Assembly (NCBI GenBank): GCA_028583405.1
Contig: CM053249.1
Coordinates: 35,974,628 to 36,038,627, forward strand
DNA from: Pogonophryne albipinna
Lineage: Eukaryota; Chordata; Actinopteri; Perciformes; Artedidraconidae
Direction: 5' to 3'
DNA: 64,000 bases
The position numbers and the translations under genes were made by a program. Under the pieces are notes generated by a model. That model had not been told where the DNA came from. It was given only the letters and a program-made list of their open reading frames with translations, and did not search any database. The stretch's first letter is position 1. Each line of letters opens with the position of its first letter. Shown one piece after another: positions 10,226 through 21,082 of this stretch.

Positions 10226-10366
10226 ATGCAGGTAGCCAGACAGTGGGACATTGTACGAAAAGTCAGCACACTCAGCACGGATAGTGCGCGCAACATGATT
10301 GCAGCGTCCAGGCAGCTCCCGTTCGAGCATAGCCTATGCCTTGAGTTGCATAGCTCCAACGATCCA

Positions 10367-10368
<2 letters not shown>
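10226..10368 (+). pseudogene. hAT transposase remnant
   Basis: Reads STDSARNMIAASRQLPFEHS, the segment around the second catalytic Asp of hAT transposases (T-D-x-A-x-N-M ... L-P-F-E-H). The frame then runs into a CA microsatellite. Only this ~45-residue piece remains. Confidence 0.6.
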
Positions 10369-10422
<54 letters not shown>

Positions 10423-10437
10423 ACGCACACACACACA
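10369..10437. repeat. (CA)n microsatellite
   Basis: About 34 CA units with a few GC interruptions, inside the hAT derivative. Confidence 0.95.
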
Positions 10438-10924
10438 CTTTGTATTGTATTATTGAATGAGAGAGGTTCCAGGTTGAATTGAGGCGAATATTTGTAATGC
10501 AGAGGTTGTTGTGTTTAATATTCATGAGAATATTTGTCATTGTTCAAATTATAATAACATTTGCATAAAGCATATTTGTCCACTCATATGTTGATAAGAG
10601 TATTACAAACTTGAAAAATATTCCTCTAAGGTACATTTAGAACAGTTAAAAAATGTGCGATTAATTTGCGATTAGTCGCGATTAACTATGGACAATCATG
10701 CGATTAATCGCGATTAAATATTTTAATCGACTGACAACCCTAATTTAAATGATATAGTGTATGACCATACCTATATAAGGTATATTTATACATTTTATTT
10801 TTCAAAATACCAAACAGATCATTTCTTAGCCATGCCTCCTTTCGCTCATTTTCGCTCTATTCCAAGTCTGTCTTTGAAAATTCTGAGCAGCAGCTGACCA
10901 CGCCCCCCTGCAGAAGAGGGGGGC

Positions 10925-11106
10925 ATGAGCCGGCGAGAGTCACGTTACCATGCTTGCTGTGATTACGAGTGTGGAATAAACATGTCATCTCAGAGCAATG
11001 CATGTGTTCAAGCATATTATCAATTTGATCCAGAAACTGACCCTGAAGCAGCGGAGGTTTTGGTGGAGGTGCAAACATCTCGGTTGCAGCAGGACGTTTC
11101 TGAATG
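10925..11106 (+). pseudogene. P2X7 C-terminal-domain-like gene, exon 1
   Basis: Open from ATG 10925 (alternative in-frame ATG at 10982) to a GTTAGT donor at 11107. It encodes a YYQFDPETDPEAAE acidic segment and ends DVSEW in phase 2. Fish genomes hold many intron-containing genes with a zinc-binding domain related to the cytoplasmic ballast of P2X7 and an acidic N-terminus of this type; the match is from memory. The Cys-rich residues that should follow Trp (C-x-C-x-x-C) are missing because a hAT element lies at the expected start of the next exon. Confidence 0.45.
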
Positions 11107-11265
11107 GTTAGTTGACAAGCTGTTGTCCCTATTTATTTTTACTCTCTTACGATGCTTGCTACTTATTCCGTTCATATTTTGGCTAATTAGCAAGAATGCA
11201 ATGTGTACAGTTTGTAACTTAGAGTTTGTAATGCAAAAACAGCGATACATATATATATTTATAAA

Positions 11266-11984
11266 CAGAGATGGGGTCGTTACTAAAAAAATGTAATATA
11301 TTACATATTACTTAAAAAAAAGTAATATATTACACTACTTCGTTACTCGCTACATAAAGTAACTCGTTACTTTACTCGTTACTTTACTCGCCGAGCACGT
11401 ACGAACTGCGCATGCGTGAGTGGCAATAACTATCCTTACCAGCAGGCGGCGGTAGTGTGTATTCGTCATTCAAAACAGGCAACAACCGGAAGACAGAGAA
11501 GAAGAACAGACGACGTGATATAAACAAACAACAAATAGCGTGTGCGTTAGCTTCACCTTAGCATGTGTTCTTTGCAGGTGTTTGTTGAGGTTTGACGTGG
11601 TGTTTACAGCAGTGGATAACAGCTTCTGGCCTGGACACAGTTTGCACCTCACCGTCACATTCCTGTCTATTATTCGGACGAACTCAAAATAATGGGCATA
11701 CCTCCACCCCTCGAAAGTTATCACTGACTCAGCCATGTTTATGCAGCACTGCACGTGGAGATGTGGACGCGCAAATCGCGCAGATTACGTACATAAACCT
11801 GCGGCGGAAACCCCTCTTGTCTGTCAGTGTGATTATGACTGATTTTAGTAAGTAACGAAGTAACGCGTGTCGGGGCAATGTTAGTAACTGTAGTGTAATT
11901 ACTGAATTATAAAAGTAGCGCGTTACACTACTCCGTTACCGACAAAAGTAATATTATTACAGTAACGCGTTACACCCAACTCTG
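11266..11984 (-). mobile_element. hAT-like element with BED-finger exon (CAGAGATGGG/CCCAACTCTG ends)
   Basis: The left end CAGAGATGGGGTCGTTAC and the right end, reverse complemented CAGAGTTGGGTGTAACG, form an imperfect terminal inverted repeat with runs of GTAAC/GTTAC inside. The flanking 8-mers do not match, suggesting deletion at one edge. A second copy lies at 36917-38351. Confidence 0.65.
11470..11754 (-). pseudogene. BED zinc-finger exon of a hAT transposase
   Basis: Encodes VRCKLCPGQKLLST followed by NLNKHLQRTH: a C-x2-C / H-x4-H BED finger, the DNA-binding N-terminus of many hAT transposases. Sequence after the His pair (KVKLTH) runs into a likely intron. No catalytic domain follows, so this is a remnant within a non-autonomous copy. 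Confidence 0.6.
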
Positions 11985-12032
11985 GCCACGATGCCTTCTG
12001 AACCGGAGAATGTGTGCTGCATGGAGATACCA
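11985..12032 (+). pseudogene. P2X7-C-like gene, exon 2 remnant
   Basis: Reads ATMPSEPENVCCMEIPQ and then a GTAACA donor. The MP-x-E-x-E-x-V-C-C-x-E-I pattern is the zinc-ligand block of the P2X7-C-like family. Its left part is replaced by the right end of the hAT at 11266-11984. Confidence 0.55.
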
Positions 12033-12296
12033 CAGGTAACATTTTTGATAGCTTCACTAAGTTGTCTGTTTAGAGAATACATTTGTCATGTCATGTCTTT
12101 GTTTTGACTGAAATTGTAAAACGAATGCTAATATTGTTCATGGAAATAAATACTGGTGTATATGGCTTTATGCAATCTTTCATTCTGTCATTGTACATGT
12201 ACTATTATATTATATACTACACAGCAATGGCATAACACACCCATGTGTACGACAAAAAAAGTCCACACACAACCTTATGCTTTTGAAATCAGAATA
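12033..12296. other. Intron-like sequence, no gene seen
   Basis: Follows the exon 2 donor of the P2X7-like pseudogene and runs to the target duplication of the next hAT. Confidence 0.4.
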
Positions 12297-12816
12297 TTCT
12301 TTACCAGTGGTGGCCGGCCCATAGGGGCGCTAGGGGCGCCGCCCCACCTCTTCCCACATACAAAAAAAATAAAATATATTTAAAAAATATATTTATTTTT
12401 ATTTTTAATGAACAAGGTAAATATCATACAATTGGTATCAGTAAAATGTATAATCTACAATAAAATCTCGTTTAAAATTGTGTTACGATGTCTAAAGTTA
12501 ATGATAAGTCACATGTTTCCTGCCTGGCCTTGCCCATGGCATTAGTTTATCATTACCGGGCGGAGCCCCCGAGCCAAACAGCAGCAACCAGCACATTGCA
12601 AAAGTCTCAATAGTAAACTGTGCCGCCGAAACATAATTTCAGCCAATCAGCGCCGTCAAATATTTTGGTCACAAGGGCGCTCACGTTGGCGCCCACGTTG
12701 CTTACGTGCGTTGATGTGAGTTGTTTTTTAGACTCGTGAGTGACCAAGGTGACGCAGTATTTGGATGAGAATGGTGTGCAGGTGGAGTCGCCGGACCTCG
12801 GTCCGCACCCAATTCC

Positions 12817-12981
12817 GTGCAAGAGCTACTCTCCAATCCTTTCGAAAGGAGAAGTTTGGGAGATAAATTGATACTTAAAGACCTTGGACCGGACCAACCC
12901 GATTTGTATATATCACAGCAAGCTCGTGAAAAAGACAAAACGTATCAACGAGGCTTCTCACGCAGCTGGTACACCAGAAAG
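12817..12981 (+). pseudogene. ZMYM1-like hAT transposase, first half of the TTF-type finger region
   Basis: Reads LGPDQPDLYISQQAREKDKT and FSRSWYTRK, the LGP-x-x-P-D-L-x-I-S-Q-Q ... F-S-R-x-W-Y signature before the TTF zinc finger of KIAA/ZMYM1-like hAT transposases. It is cut after the Lys codon by the element at 12982-15476 and resumes at 15484. Confidence 0.7.
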
Positions 12982-13690
12982 CAGGGTTGCCAACTTTGGG
13001 TACCTGGCTGGAGTGAGATTTTGATATCATGGGTTTAATTACACATATGCGCACGAAATGACTGCTATCGTGTCAGCAGCGGGACCATAGCATATATATA
13101 GGATATATATAAAATATATACAAATACACAATATTGGACACAGACTATAAAGGACACACAGTTTCATTCACTAATGAAAGTCAAACACATGTTTGATTCC
13201 ACTGTTTTATTGTGTGCCTGTCGCGATAAGCAATTAATTGACTTATCGTACGATAAATAAAATGAACTCGATAAATTGCCATTTACATGAGGATGTGACT
13301 AGCAGTTTGAAAGGATGTACTTGAATTATTATTATATATTATCATTATGTCAGTGGTCTAAAATGGTCATACAACGGTGCCGACAATATTATCGGTTATC
13401 GCAATAATTTCCGGGAAAATGTATCCAACAAAATTAATTATCGTGAGATGCCTATACATGAAACACACACACACAAACAAATCTACAGACTTACTCCAAA
13501 CTGCCAAACATATTAATTAACACACTCTCACTCTCATATACTCTTTGACTCTATTTGGGCCTAGTAGAACAATAAGCAGCAGACTTTTACTTTTTTATAA
13601 TTTCTACTGGATCTTAGATCTGCGCATGCGCAATACGGGTCGGCAGTTGCGAGAGAGTATTTGTGTTGGGTAATCTATGGTAGGGCTAAC

Positions 13691-14628
13691 CAAGGCCGGA
13701 TTAACCATATGGGCAACCTGGGCAAGTGCCCAGGGGCCCTTGAGCAAAGAGGGCCCTCAGTGACAAGATGAAAAAAATAAATACAATTATTTTAATTATA
13801 AAAAAAATTCGGGCACAACCTCACTCATCATACATTGTTTTAAATGACACTCACTCTTCGCCATAAATAACACAGCTTTTCTATAGGGTCAAATTAATAT
13901 ATTTTCTAAACCGTCTCTGTACTGTAGGTCTCACCCAAGCCCCCAGGAAGTGTGCCGGACTCTGATGAGAATATTCGTTGTGGCCAAACGGCAGTACTAC
14001 ACCTTCGTTAGGTTACTGGGCCCGGAAACACTTTTCCCCATTGACTTACATTGGGAAAGAGTAGTCTGTAAATCGTTGGATAATTTTTTTTAAACTACCC
14101 AGTATGAACGTTTGTATAGCCCTTATTAAAAACATTAGGTCCTCAAGTTGTAAAATGTGCTAATAACATTATTCTGAGAGTTATTTTCCTCAGCATTATG
14201 AACGCGCATCTAACCCACGGAACCGCGCCACCCGGCACGTTTGTAACTAATAAAACTCCTTGTGTACTTGTACAGCCAGCCAGTCATATTTTGGCATTAA
14301 GTGGGGTGCTGCTCTGAGGTTTTGAGTGATGTTACCTAGGTATTCCTGAGCCATACACTGTCTTGGGATCTTATCCATTGTATCTTTGTCTTGTGATTTT
14401 TTACTAAAAGGGCAAACGGCTAGACCTACTTTGGTTGAACTATGTGGCTGAGTCCCTGCTTTTGACAAATGGGTGTGCGATTTGACATGCCAGATTGACT
14501 GAAAATTCTAAATATTGGTCATGTTGGTATGATTGGGTAGGCGTGGTGTTACTTGTTGGTACGTTGGTTGGGGGGGGCCCATGAGCGCTCAGTGCCCAGG
14601 GGCCCCTGGAGGTACTAATCCGGCCTTG
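13691..14628. mobile_element. Innermost hAT (CAAGGCCGGATTA ends)
   Basis: Ends CAAGGCCGGATTAACC and ACTAATCCGGCCTTG, exact 8-bp duplication GGGCTAAC at 13683-13690 and 14629-14636. A second, internal inverted pair is GTGCCCAGGGGCCC-like. It has no coding capacity. Confidence 0.9.
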
Positions 14629-15165
14629 GGGCTAACCCATACAGTGGTGGGGCTCAAGTCAGTATTTGCAATGTAATTACATACACGCTCCCCTTGACAG
14701 TAAAACGCCACGTGTGAGGTTTAGATTATTTCCCTGTCTCAATCCAAATTGAACTGTATGAAATAAAAAGGCACATTTGTCTTGTAGTAAATAAAAAGGG
14801 CGACCTGAAGCCAATCCTGCAAATTACCCACAGGTGAAAGAGTTGACATGCTGAAAGCCAAGTCTGGGGGGATTCTCCCCCAGGAGATCTTTTGAAATAC
14901 TAACATAAAATACACATTCTGGTACTCTCTTGAGAAGAAAAATAAATAAATCTATTACACGACATATTTAAAAAAATGAATGCCATTTTAGTTTTGTGTT
15001 ACTTTGTTCTGAAAGCTGAACCTGCTGCTCCTCACAGAGAGAAGAGGGAAGAGGCTGTGAATTACTTTACATTGTGGATAAGGGTGGATAGCCCCCATTG
15101 TTCTGTGTGTCAAAATGAAAGACAGCCCACACACCTATCAATCATCAAACCGTGGGATCTTATTT

Positions 15166-15197
15166 CATTACGTGTTGATTTCTATCAACACGTAATG
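15166..15197. repeat. Perfect 14-bp hairpin
   Basis: CATTACGTGTTGAT, four-base loop TTCT, ATCAACACGTAATG. Inside the 12982-15476 element. Confidence 0.9.
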
Positions 15198-15483
15198 TTG
15201 TATCGATGTATATAGAGATGTACTACAGCAAAAGTATTCTCCGTCGGGACTTCCTGCAACAACACCACGCCGTTATCTTGATTCTGATTGGCCAGAAGAC
15301 ATTATCAAAGATGTTCTATTGAGAAGACGATCACTACCTGACAAAAGTTTTCAAAACCGTTTCTAGTCTTCGGTATTCTTGTTTTTGGCGTGAGAATAGT
15401 TTGGGCAGCGTGAGAGCGTGAGATTGAGAGTGAAAGCGTGTGTCACACGCCAGATGCGTGAGAGTTGGCAACCCTGCAGAAAG

Positions 15484-15657
15484 GCATGGCTAGCTGGATG
15501 CAAACAGATAAATGCTATCTTTTGTTTCCCATGCTTGCGCTTCAAACAGCCGGGGACAGATACGATCTGTTCAGAAACTAGACAAAAGTTAAACAAGTAC
15601 AAACCACAGACTGTCTGTGTCATGGAGAATACAGTCGCTGGTTTATTTATGTCTGTA
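15484..15657 (+). pseudogene. ZMYM1-like hAT transposase, second half of the TTF finger
   Basis: Continues AWLAGCKQINAIFCFPCLRF, the W-L-x-G-C ... F-C-F-P-C-L-x-F zinc-finger block, in frame with 12817-12981. Sequence after LRFK no longer looks like transposase; the catalytic region is deleted. Confidence 0.65.
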
Positions 15658-16335
15658 TAGGCCGTTGTTGTGAGTGTGGACGGTCGGAGCATATATAACG
15701 TTAGCTTAGCCAAGCTCCATTCAGAAAACAAGCATTCTAAAAGGTTTTTCGCCTGCCGTCTGTCTGCAGACTTGTCAAAGCATTAATTCATGGTTTTTAC
15801 TAACCGGTATCAGTATGTTGTTACGTCGGCATCATTTAGAAACGTGTATTACAATTTTATCACGGTAAAATATGTTCATTTTGTTGTAGTTGTAGCTCCC
15901 GAGCCAGCGCGTCTTGTTTGAATGATGCGAGTAAACACAGCTGGCAGCCGCGGTGAAACTCGAGCGACTAGAGCGATGCGATAGGAGCGTTTAGAGCGAA
16001 GCGAATATTCGCATCGCGTCCGGTCTGAACGCAGCATTAAAGCGAGCTCCGCGCTGCACTGGAAACGCGCCATTACATCACCAGAAGTCCTAATTTAAGG
16101 GGTCATTTCTCCCAAAAAAAAATGTTTTACTCACTATATCAACAGCCCCACCAAAAATATTTTCCACCAGCCGCCACTGTTCTTTACCCATCCAAACATG
16201 AATAATCACGACACATTTGATATCAACTCGGCAATTTATTGTCAAAATCAACGGTTCTTTGAACCCATAAAAAAAAACTAAATGTACTTGTATTTTGTAT
16301 AAATGACACTAAATATTTTTTTTAATGATTTCAGG

Positions 16336-16497
16336 TGTCACAGGTATCTAGCCTACAGAAGCTTTGTGAGCTGGTGCTGGGGCTTCCTTGGACGCAGGAT
16401 CAGAGTGGTGATTCCGGCCTGCGTTGTCCTCAGGATTCGCAGGGAGTTTCCTGATCCGCGAAATGTCTATGTTGGGTTCAGACAGCAGCCAAATTGA
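16336..16497 (+). pseudogene. P2X7-C-like gene, terminal exon
   Basis: A TTTCAG acceptor precedes CHRYLAYRSFVSWCWGFLGR and RVVIPACVVLRIRREFP, the conserved C-terminal block of P2X7-C-like proteins, ending in TGA 16495-16497. This exon is intact; the gene as a whole is broken upstream (exon 2 truncated, the middle Cys/His block not found). Its 3' end overlaps, antisense, the last exon of the THAP gene by about 20 bases. Confidence 0.6.
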
Positions 16498-16656
16498 ACC
16501 GTGTAGCATAACCGGCGATGACCTCCTCCCTGTCAAGGCACTCATAATGGGAACACAGGTCCTCTGGGATGGGTATCTTCAGAAACTCCTGTGTGAATGG
16601 TGCAGGGTCCACAAAGACTTGGTCGAAGATGAGGTCCATCAAGTTGGCCACGTAGC
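16478..16656 (-). CDS. THAP-domain gene, terminal exon
   Basis: Begins after a TTGCACAG acceptor and reads YVANLMDLIFDQVFVDPAPF ... EDLCSHYECLDREEVIAGYATRF, ending TGA at 16478-16480. It joins in phase with the exon at 16785-16950. This tail (Y-V-x-x-L-M ... V-F-x-D-P ... S/T-R-F) is shared by multi-copy fish THAP proteins of unknown function. Confidence 0.5.
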
Positions 16657-16784
16657 CTGTGCAATGTTAAAAAAAAGCACAACAAAAAATGTGGTTTAGA
16701 TTAGTATATGCATGTAAAAAACTGAAAGTTCTTTCTAATTTAATATTTGTAAATAGTTGTATAATAAATATTTTAAACACCTAC

Positions 16785-16950
16785 GGAATGTGGGGTCAGT
16801 CTTTACTGGTTTTGCTCTGCATTCTCCCTTCCTGGCCTTTGGGAACTGCAGTTTATACAGAGGGTTTCCAGTGGATGTAGTGGCTTGTGCACGCTCAGCG
16901 TTTTCATTGTAGTGCAGGGCTGCCAGGTACAGTCTTTCATTTCCGCCATG
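16785..16950 (-). CDS. THAP-domain gene, penultimate exon
   Basis: Reads HGGNERLYLAALHYNENAER ... PKARKGECRAKPVKTDPTFR with a donor GTAGGT just below 16785. The H-x-N-E-N motif followed by a Y-x-x-x-F-P-K segment is typical of the same fish THAP proteins. The left acceptor is not clear because the upstream sequence is AT-rich. Confidence 0.45.
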
Positions 16951-17834
16951 AGAAAAATAAATAATAATAATAGCAAAGGATGTACAAATTGTCACTAATT
17001 AGTAAGTAACTATGGTTTATTTTACCTGCACAACATTCCAAAAAATGGCCTTTTCCAATCTGAGTTAGTTTTGAACCGTAACGTGCATGCTGTGTTTCTG
17101 ACTCAATACAGATGATGTGTTGGAGAGGGGCTGAGCTCAGTAGACTGACTGTAATGAGTGCTCGCCACTAATTAGCCTGTTGCTAGAGGTAAGGCCTCGT
17201 CAACAACAACAGACCAGGGCTTTAGCTCCGTTTTACTCGTGGTGTGTGTCCCCCCTCGCATACATACACACAGTGTTGTATTCTAACACACCCCCATTTA
17301 TATTCATGTGCGCAAACAAGTAAACACACACAAGCTTTTACATATAACGCTGCAAAAAACGGCATGTCTCATTAGCGTAGCGTAGCTTAGCTTACAGATC
17401 AATGATATCTGATCGTTCTTACAGACTACAATCACAAAAGCTTTTACATATAACACTGGAAAAAACGGCACTTACCTACAGAAGATTACGTTTGTTATTA
17501 TAACTTACTCAATATGATTTTAGAGGATACAAAATACTAATAAATAGGAGAATAAATACTTGTGTTATCGGCTAGGGCGTGGCTTTACAGCCTTCACACA
17601 GATCGCCATTACGGCAGTATGTCTGAACAAGTTAGCAAATGCCTGATAATTAAAATAAAAGACAAAGCAAAGACTGCGGAGCGTACAAAATAAAATAAAA
17701 TGTTACAAAAACATATAAACACCTAACCGATTACTATTTGGGTTTGAGGCGACATTGATACGGCGAAGCTACATGCTACATATACAAGCTAGAGATAGCT
17801 TTATCAGGAAAAACACCGCTAAATAAAAACTTAC

Positions 17835-18131
17835 AGCTTCAAAATTGGATGTGTCCTCACTGGCCTGGTCCCGGATGGTTGGTATTGATCCCGGGTTTAG
17901 CATTAGTTTGGAGGCATATCCGTGTTGGACTTGAGACAAGTTCATAAACATGTCCATGGTAAAATGTTTGGAACACACAAACAGAAATCTGCCGGGGTCT
18001 TCTGGCACATGTCCCTTGAAAATGAAGTCTAGCCACAGATTATTTTCTTTTTCCACTGATGGCATTGCATGCAGTCCCCTGTCCCGAGTCTTGCAGCCAA
18101 CAACAGCACAACGTTTAACTGGCTTAGACAT
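17835..18131 (-). CDS. THAP-domain gene, first coding exon
   Basis: ATG at 18131, 99 codons to a GTAAGT donor, phase 0. The THAP zinc-finger DNA-binding domain fills it: C-x4-C (CAVVGC), a central W-L-D-F segment, C-x2-H (CSKHF), then a PxxI box variant (SIPTI). THAP domains occur in host transcription factors and in P-element-like or two-gene transposons. Internal exons between 16960 and 17834 were not identified, so the middle of the protein is unknown and the gene may be incomplete. Confidence 0.6.
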
Positions 18132-18189
18132 CCTGGCTAGAGCAGGCAAAAACACAGATGTGACTGGGGTTGATTTAGCCTGCCGATAG

Positions 18190-18478
18190 CCTATATGCGA
18201 ATGAGAGGTTTGGCAATGCACGTGGCCGTGGCTCATTCCCCTGATAGGTGGAGAGTTGACCAATAAGCGGAGCACCTCTTTGTGACGTAGAAAAGTGTTG
18301 AAATCTGGATCCGTTTTTTTCAGATCCGTTGCAGCCCCTTTTTTAGAGATTTGGCTAAGGAGGAAAATAGAGAGGGTTGTGTTTTCTGACACTTGGTGAG
18401 TTCCCTGGAACACCGGGACACATATTCATGTATAAAAGACGTACAAAGGTGCATTTTGCATGATAGGTCCCCTTTAGG
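18190..18478 (-). promoter_or_regulatory. Upstream region of the THAP gene with a transposon-like end
   Basis: Read on the minus strand, it starts at 18474 with AAAGGGGACCTATCATGCAA, a sequence I associate with the ends of fish TTAA-type elements. TATAAAAG-like bases lie near 18430 on the plus strand. No matching left end was found around 10.7 kb. Confidence 0.3.
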
Positions 18479-18808
18479 TACTCTCTCTCAAAATGGTAAT
18501 GTGCATTATGTTTTAATTATACTTCTTATCATTCAGAAGCTTTTTGTGTGTGTTTATGTTTTACTGAGTGCTTATAGGCCATTTCCATCCCAGTATTCAG
18601 TTAACTATTTATTTTCTGTGCACATTACATAGACTAGCTAATATTCTACTGCTTGGGACTTTGAGTCTTCAAAATGTCCAATGTCACAGACTGGGACTTA
18701 CTTTAGAGTCAGTTGTATTTACATTCAGTATGACTTGTTATGATTCAATGTGAAAGAGTATACTGCTCAATAAATAATGATCACTTCACCACCTCTCTTG
18801 ACATCTAG

Positions 18809-18868
18809 GCGCTTGAGAGTGAGTCAGAGGCAGAACACAGGGACAGTGGACAGAGGTCCGTTGCTGAG
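18809..18868 (+). other. Candidate isolated 60-base exon
   Basis: ATCTAG acceptor, 60 open bases (ALESESEAEHRDSGQRSVAE, acidic/polar), GAG then GTGAGT donor. Strong splice edges and exact codon length, but no partner exon was identified. Confidence 0.25.
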
Positions 18869-21082
18869 GTGAGTGATGAAAGGGAAATGACAGTTTAGAG
18901 TAAATTGTGATGTGGACTCTCATCCCAGAATGTTAAGGAAATCAGTGGGGATATTGAACAGGAAGCATTTCAGTCAAGGGGCATCATATGACCAATATAG
19001 ACAGAAGAGCAACATTTATTTGAACATTTAAGTCAATGATACCATTCCTAGGTGAACTTAACATCTGTATGGAGTCAGATCAGTCTCAATATTAATAAAT
19101 GCTCACAGAAGGATTCACAAATGTATTTTGCGATTTATATATAAATGACTCTCCACAACAATATCTCTCAATGCACTCACACATATTTATTGTTGTATAT
19201 AAATGTACAAAAAATGGGCATTTAAACTGCTTTTTATTAATTCAAAGACGGCTCTGAATTAATAATCAAATATATTTCCTTTCTTTACTACTGGATGAAA
19301 TTACAAATGTATGTACCCATCATTTTCCTCATGCTAGTATAGCCACATAGAAGTATCAAACCACCTGTTAAAATGCACCAGTATACAGGAAATCAATTTT
19401 TTTTTTCGTGGTGGGGGATCCCCACACCCCCCGTTAAAAATGTCCCCCCCACATTCAGGATGCTTCCTACGCCCATGTGTTCACATATAGCATAATAGGG
19501 TAGCTTTAAGTTGGATTCATCGCACTTGCATGAAAGCTTGCTTCTTCTAACTAGAGCAGACCTTTTGAACATTATTTAGGGCAGACTTGCCTGTTTTTGC
19601 CATGTTCTTCATCTGGCAATCCTAATGTGGACACATCTACCTTTATGTTTCGTTACATCTGTTTGCAGTATCTGAATCTCATCAAACCTCATTGAAAATC
19701 AAACAGCTATTGAGTGTTCCTTCTTCTTTATTTCCACTATTACAATCAGTTTGACTATGACTTATCATCCCATAAAGCCTCCGAGAACATGAATACTGAT
19801 ACCTCATGTGAACCAACAAAAACAGACGGAGGAGGAAATGTATTTAGACAAATGTGTCCTCACAGTAACACTGTGCGTCGCCGCGGGCTGCACTGAAACA
19901 ATCAGACTTCAGCCATGAATGACTGAATTGTCTGTGTGCATGTAAACAGCCCACAATATGACAGGAAGGACTGATGGTTATTGCTGCTGCTCTAAATCTG
20001 AACGTGCACAGACAGCGAGGATCACCTTCAAAAAGCATTTTGATTTCTTTGTGGGCTGAGTTTAGTGGTTAGTAAAAACACATCCTCCTTTTTTGGACAA
20101 GTTGAGCTCTCATAAAGACCTTCGATGGTTCTTATATTGAAGAGGGAGGCTGGTGATTAAAGAGAGGAGGAGAACAGAAAGTGAATCTTCTTCAAGATGG
20201 CTTTGCCTGGTCAGGTTTTTAGAGGCATTTTGGTCATTTAATGAGCCAAGTGCTTCATAAAATTAGATGTTAAGCCGTGTATATTGGCAAATAAACACAT
20301 AATTTGCACTAATGAGGTTTGTTTTAACTTTTCTCCTGCCGCTTGAAACTATTAGGAGGTCTCTCTGTCCCTGTGCTCTCTGGAGCTTGAGGCTTTATGC
20401 TAGATTATTTTACTGTTACTAATAATATTGCGATTGTGTTGATATATTCAAAGTTACGTTTGCAGTTTTGCACTGGAGAGAAGAAAAAGCCAGGTCTCAC
20501 TTTGAACCTGCTGGTATGTGGACCATGAGTAGAGAGTGCTTTATGTTAAATCTGCAGAATAGAGAAAATGTTATTGTAAAGTAGAAAGTAGTTCTAATGT
20601 AAACCAAGCACAGTGTGTTCTGTAGATTATCCAGAAGACACACTTTCTGTAGAGAGTTTATTTTTGTATTAATATAGCATTGCAGTAACATTCCAAGATT
20701 CACATCCATTGAACCTTGTTTTTTGGTATTTACTTACCCTTTAAAGGTTATTTTAAATCAGGGGAAGACATCTAGACGAAAAAGAATTAAACAAGCGAGT
20801 GCCTGTTTTTCCTGGCCAAGGACAGGTTCCTTGAACACAACACGAGCCTAACGTGTCATCACGTGATATATGTCTCGTCTGAAAGGGGTGTAGAGTGCTG
20901 ACTGACAGCACTGGAACGCCGCTCCAGTACTTCAAAAATTGTAGTACACATAAGGAGCTGTATAATATATGCTGCAGTTTTTGGGTGGTTGTGTCTTTAG
21001 TTGTGAGCCCAGTGGCGATCTGTTCATCTGCCATACTGATCATACAGTCAATAACGCCATCGAAAAGAATATGCTACATTAC
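18869..21082. other. No gene recognised
   Basis: AT-rich sequence with scattered stops in all frames and no clear transposon ends. Possibly intronic or intergenic host DNA. Confidence 0.4.

Larger units (their letters stand above)
9831..10742. mobile_element. hAT deletion derivative with 8-bp target duplication
   Basis: Ends TAGGGCTGTC and GACAACCCTA are near-perfect inverted repeats, flanked by ATTTAAAT at 9823-9830 and 10743-10750. Sub-terminal GCGATTAACGC-like motifs recur at both ends. Inside are a transposase remnant and a CA repeat. Confidence 0.85.
12982..15476. mobile_element. Inserted element with CAGGGTTGCCAACT ends
   Basis: Terminal inverted repeat CAGGGTTGCCAACT / AGTTGGCAACCCTG. 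CAGAAAG occurs on both sides (12975-12981, 15477-15483), a 7-bp duplication. Removing the element and one CAGAAAG leaves the host transposase frame continuous. No transposase of its own is visible. Confidence 0.8.
12305..16179. mobile_element. hAT element (ZMYM1-like transposase type), outer shell of a nest
   Basis: Ends CAGTGGTGGCCGGC and GCCGCCACTG; exact 8-bp duplication TTCTTTAC at 12297-12304 and 16180-16187. It contains a split transposase N-terminus and, inside that, another element. It sits in an intron of the P2X7-like pseudogene. Confidence 0.85.

Noticed and set aside
10135..10456. Frames coding poly-CV or poly-HT
   Set aside because: They are translations of the CA microsatellite.
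11266..11984. Exact 8-bp target duplication for this hAT
   Set aside because: TTTATAAA on the left and GCCACGAT on the right do not match.
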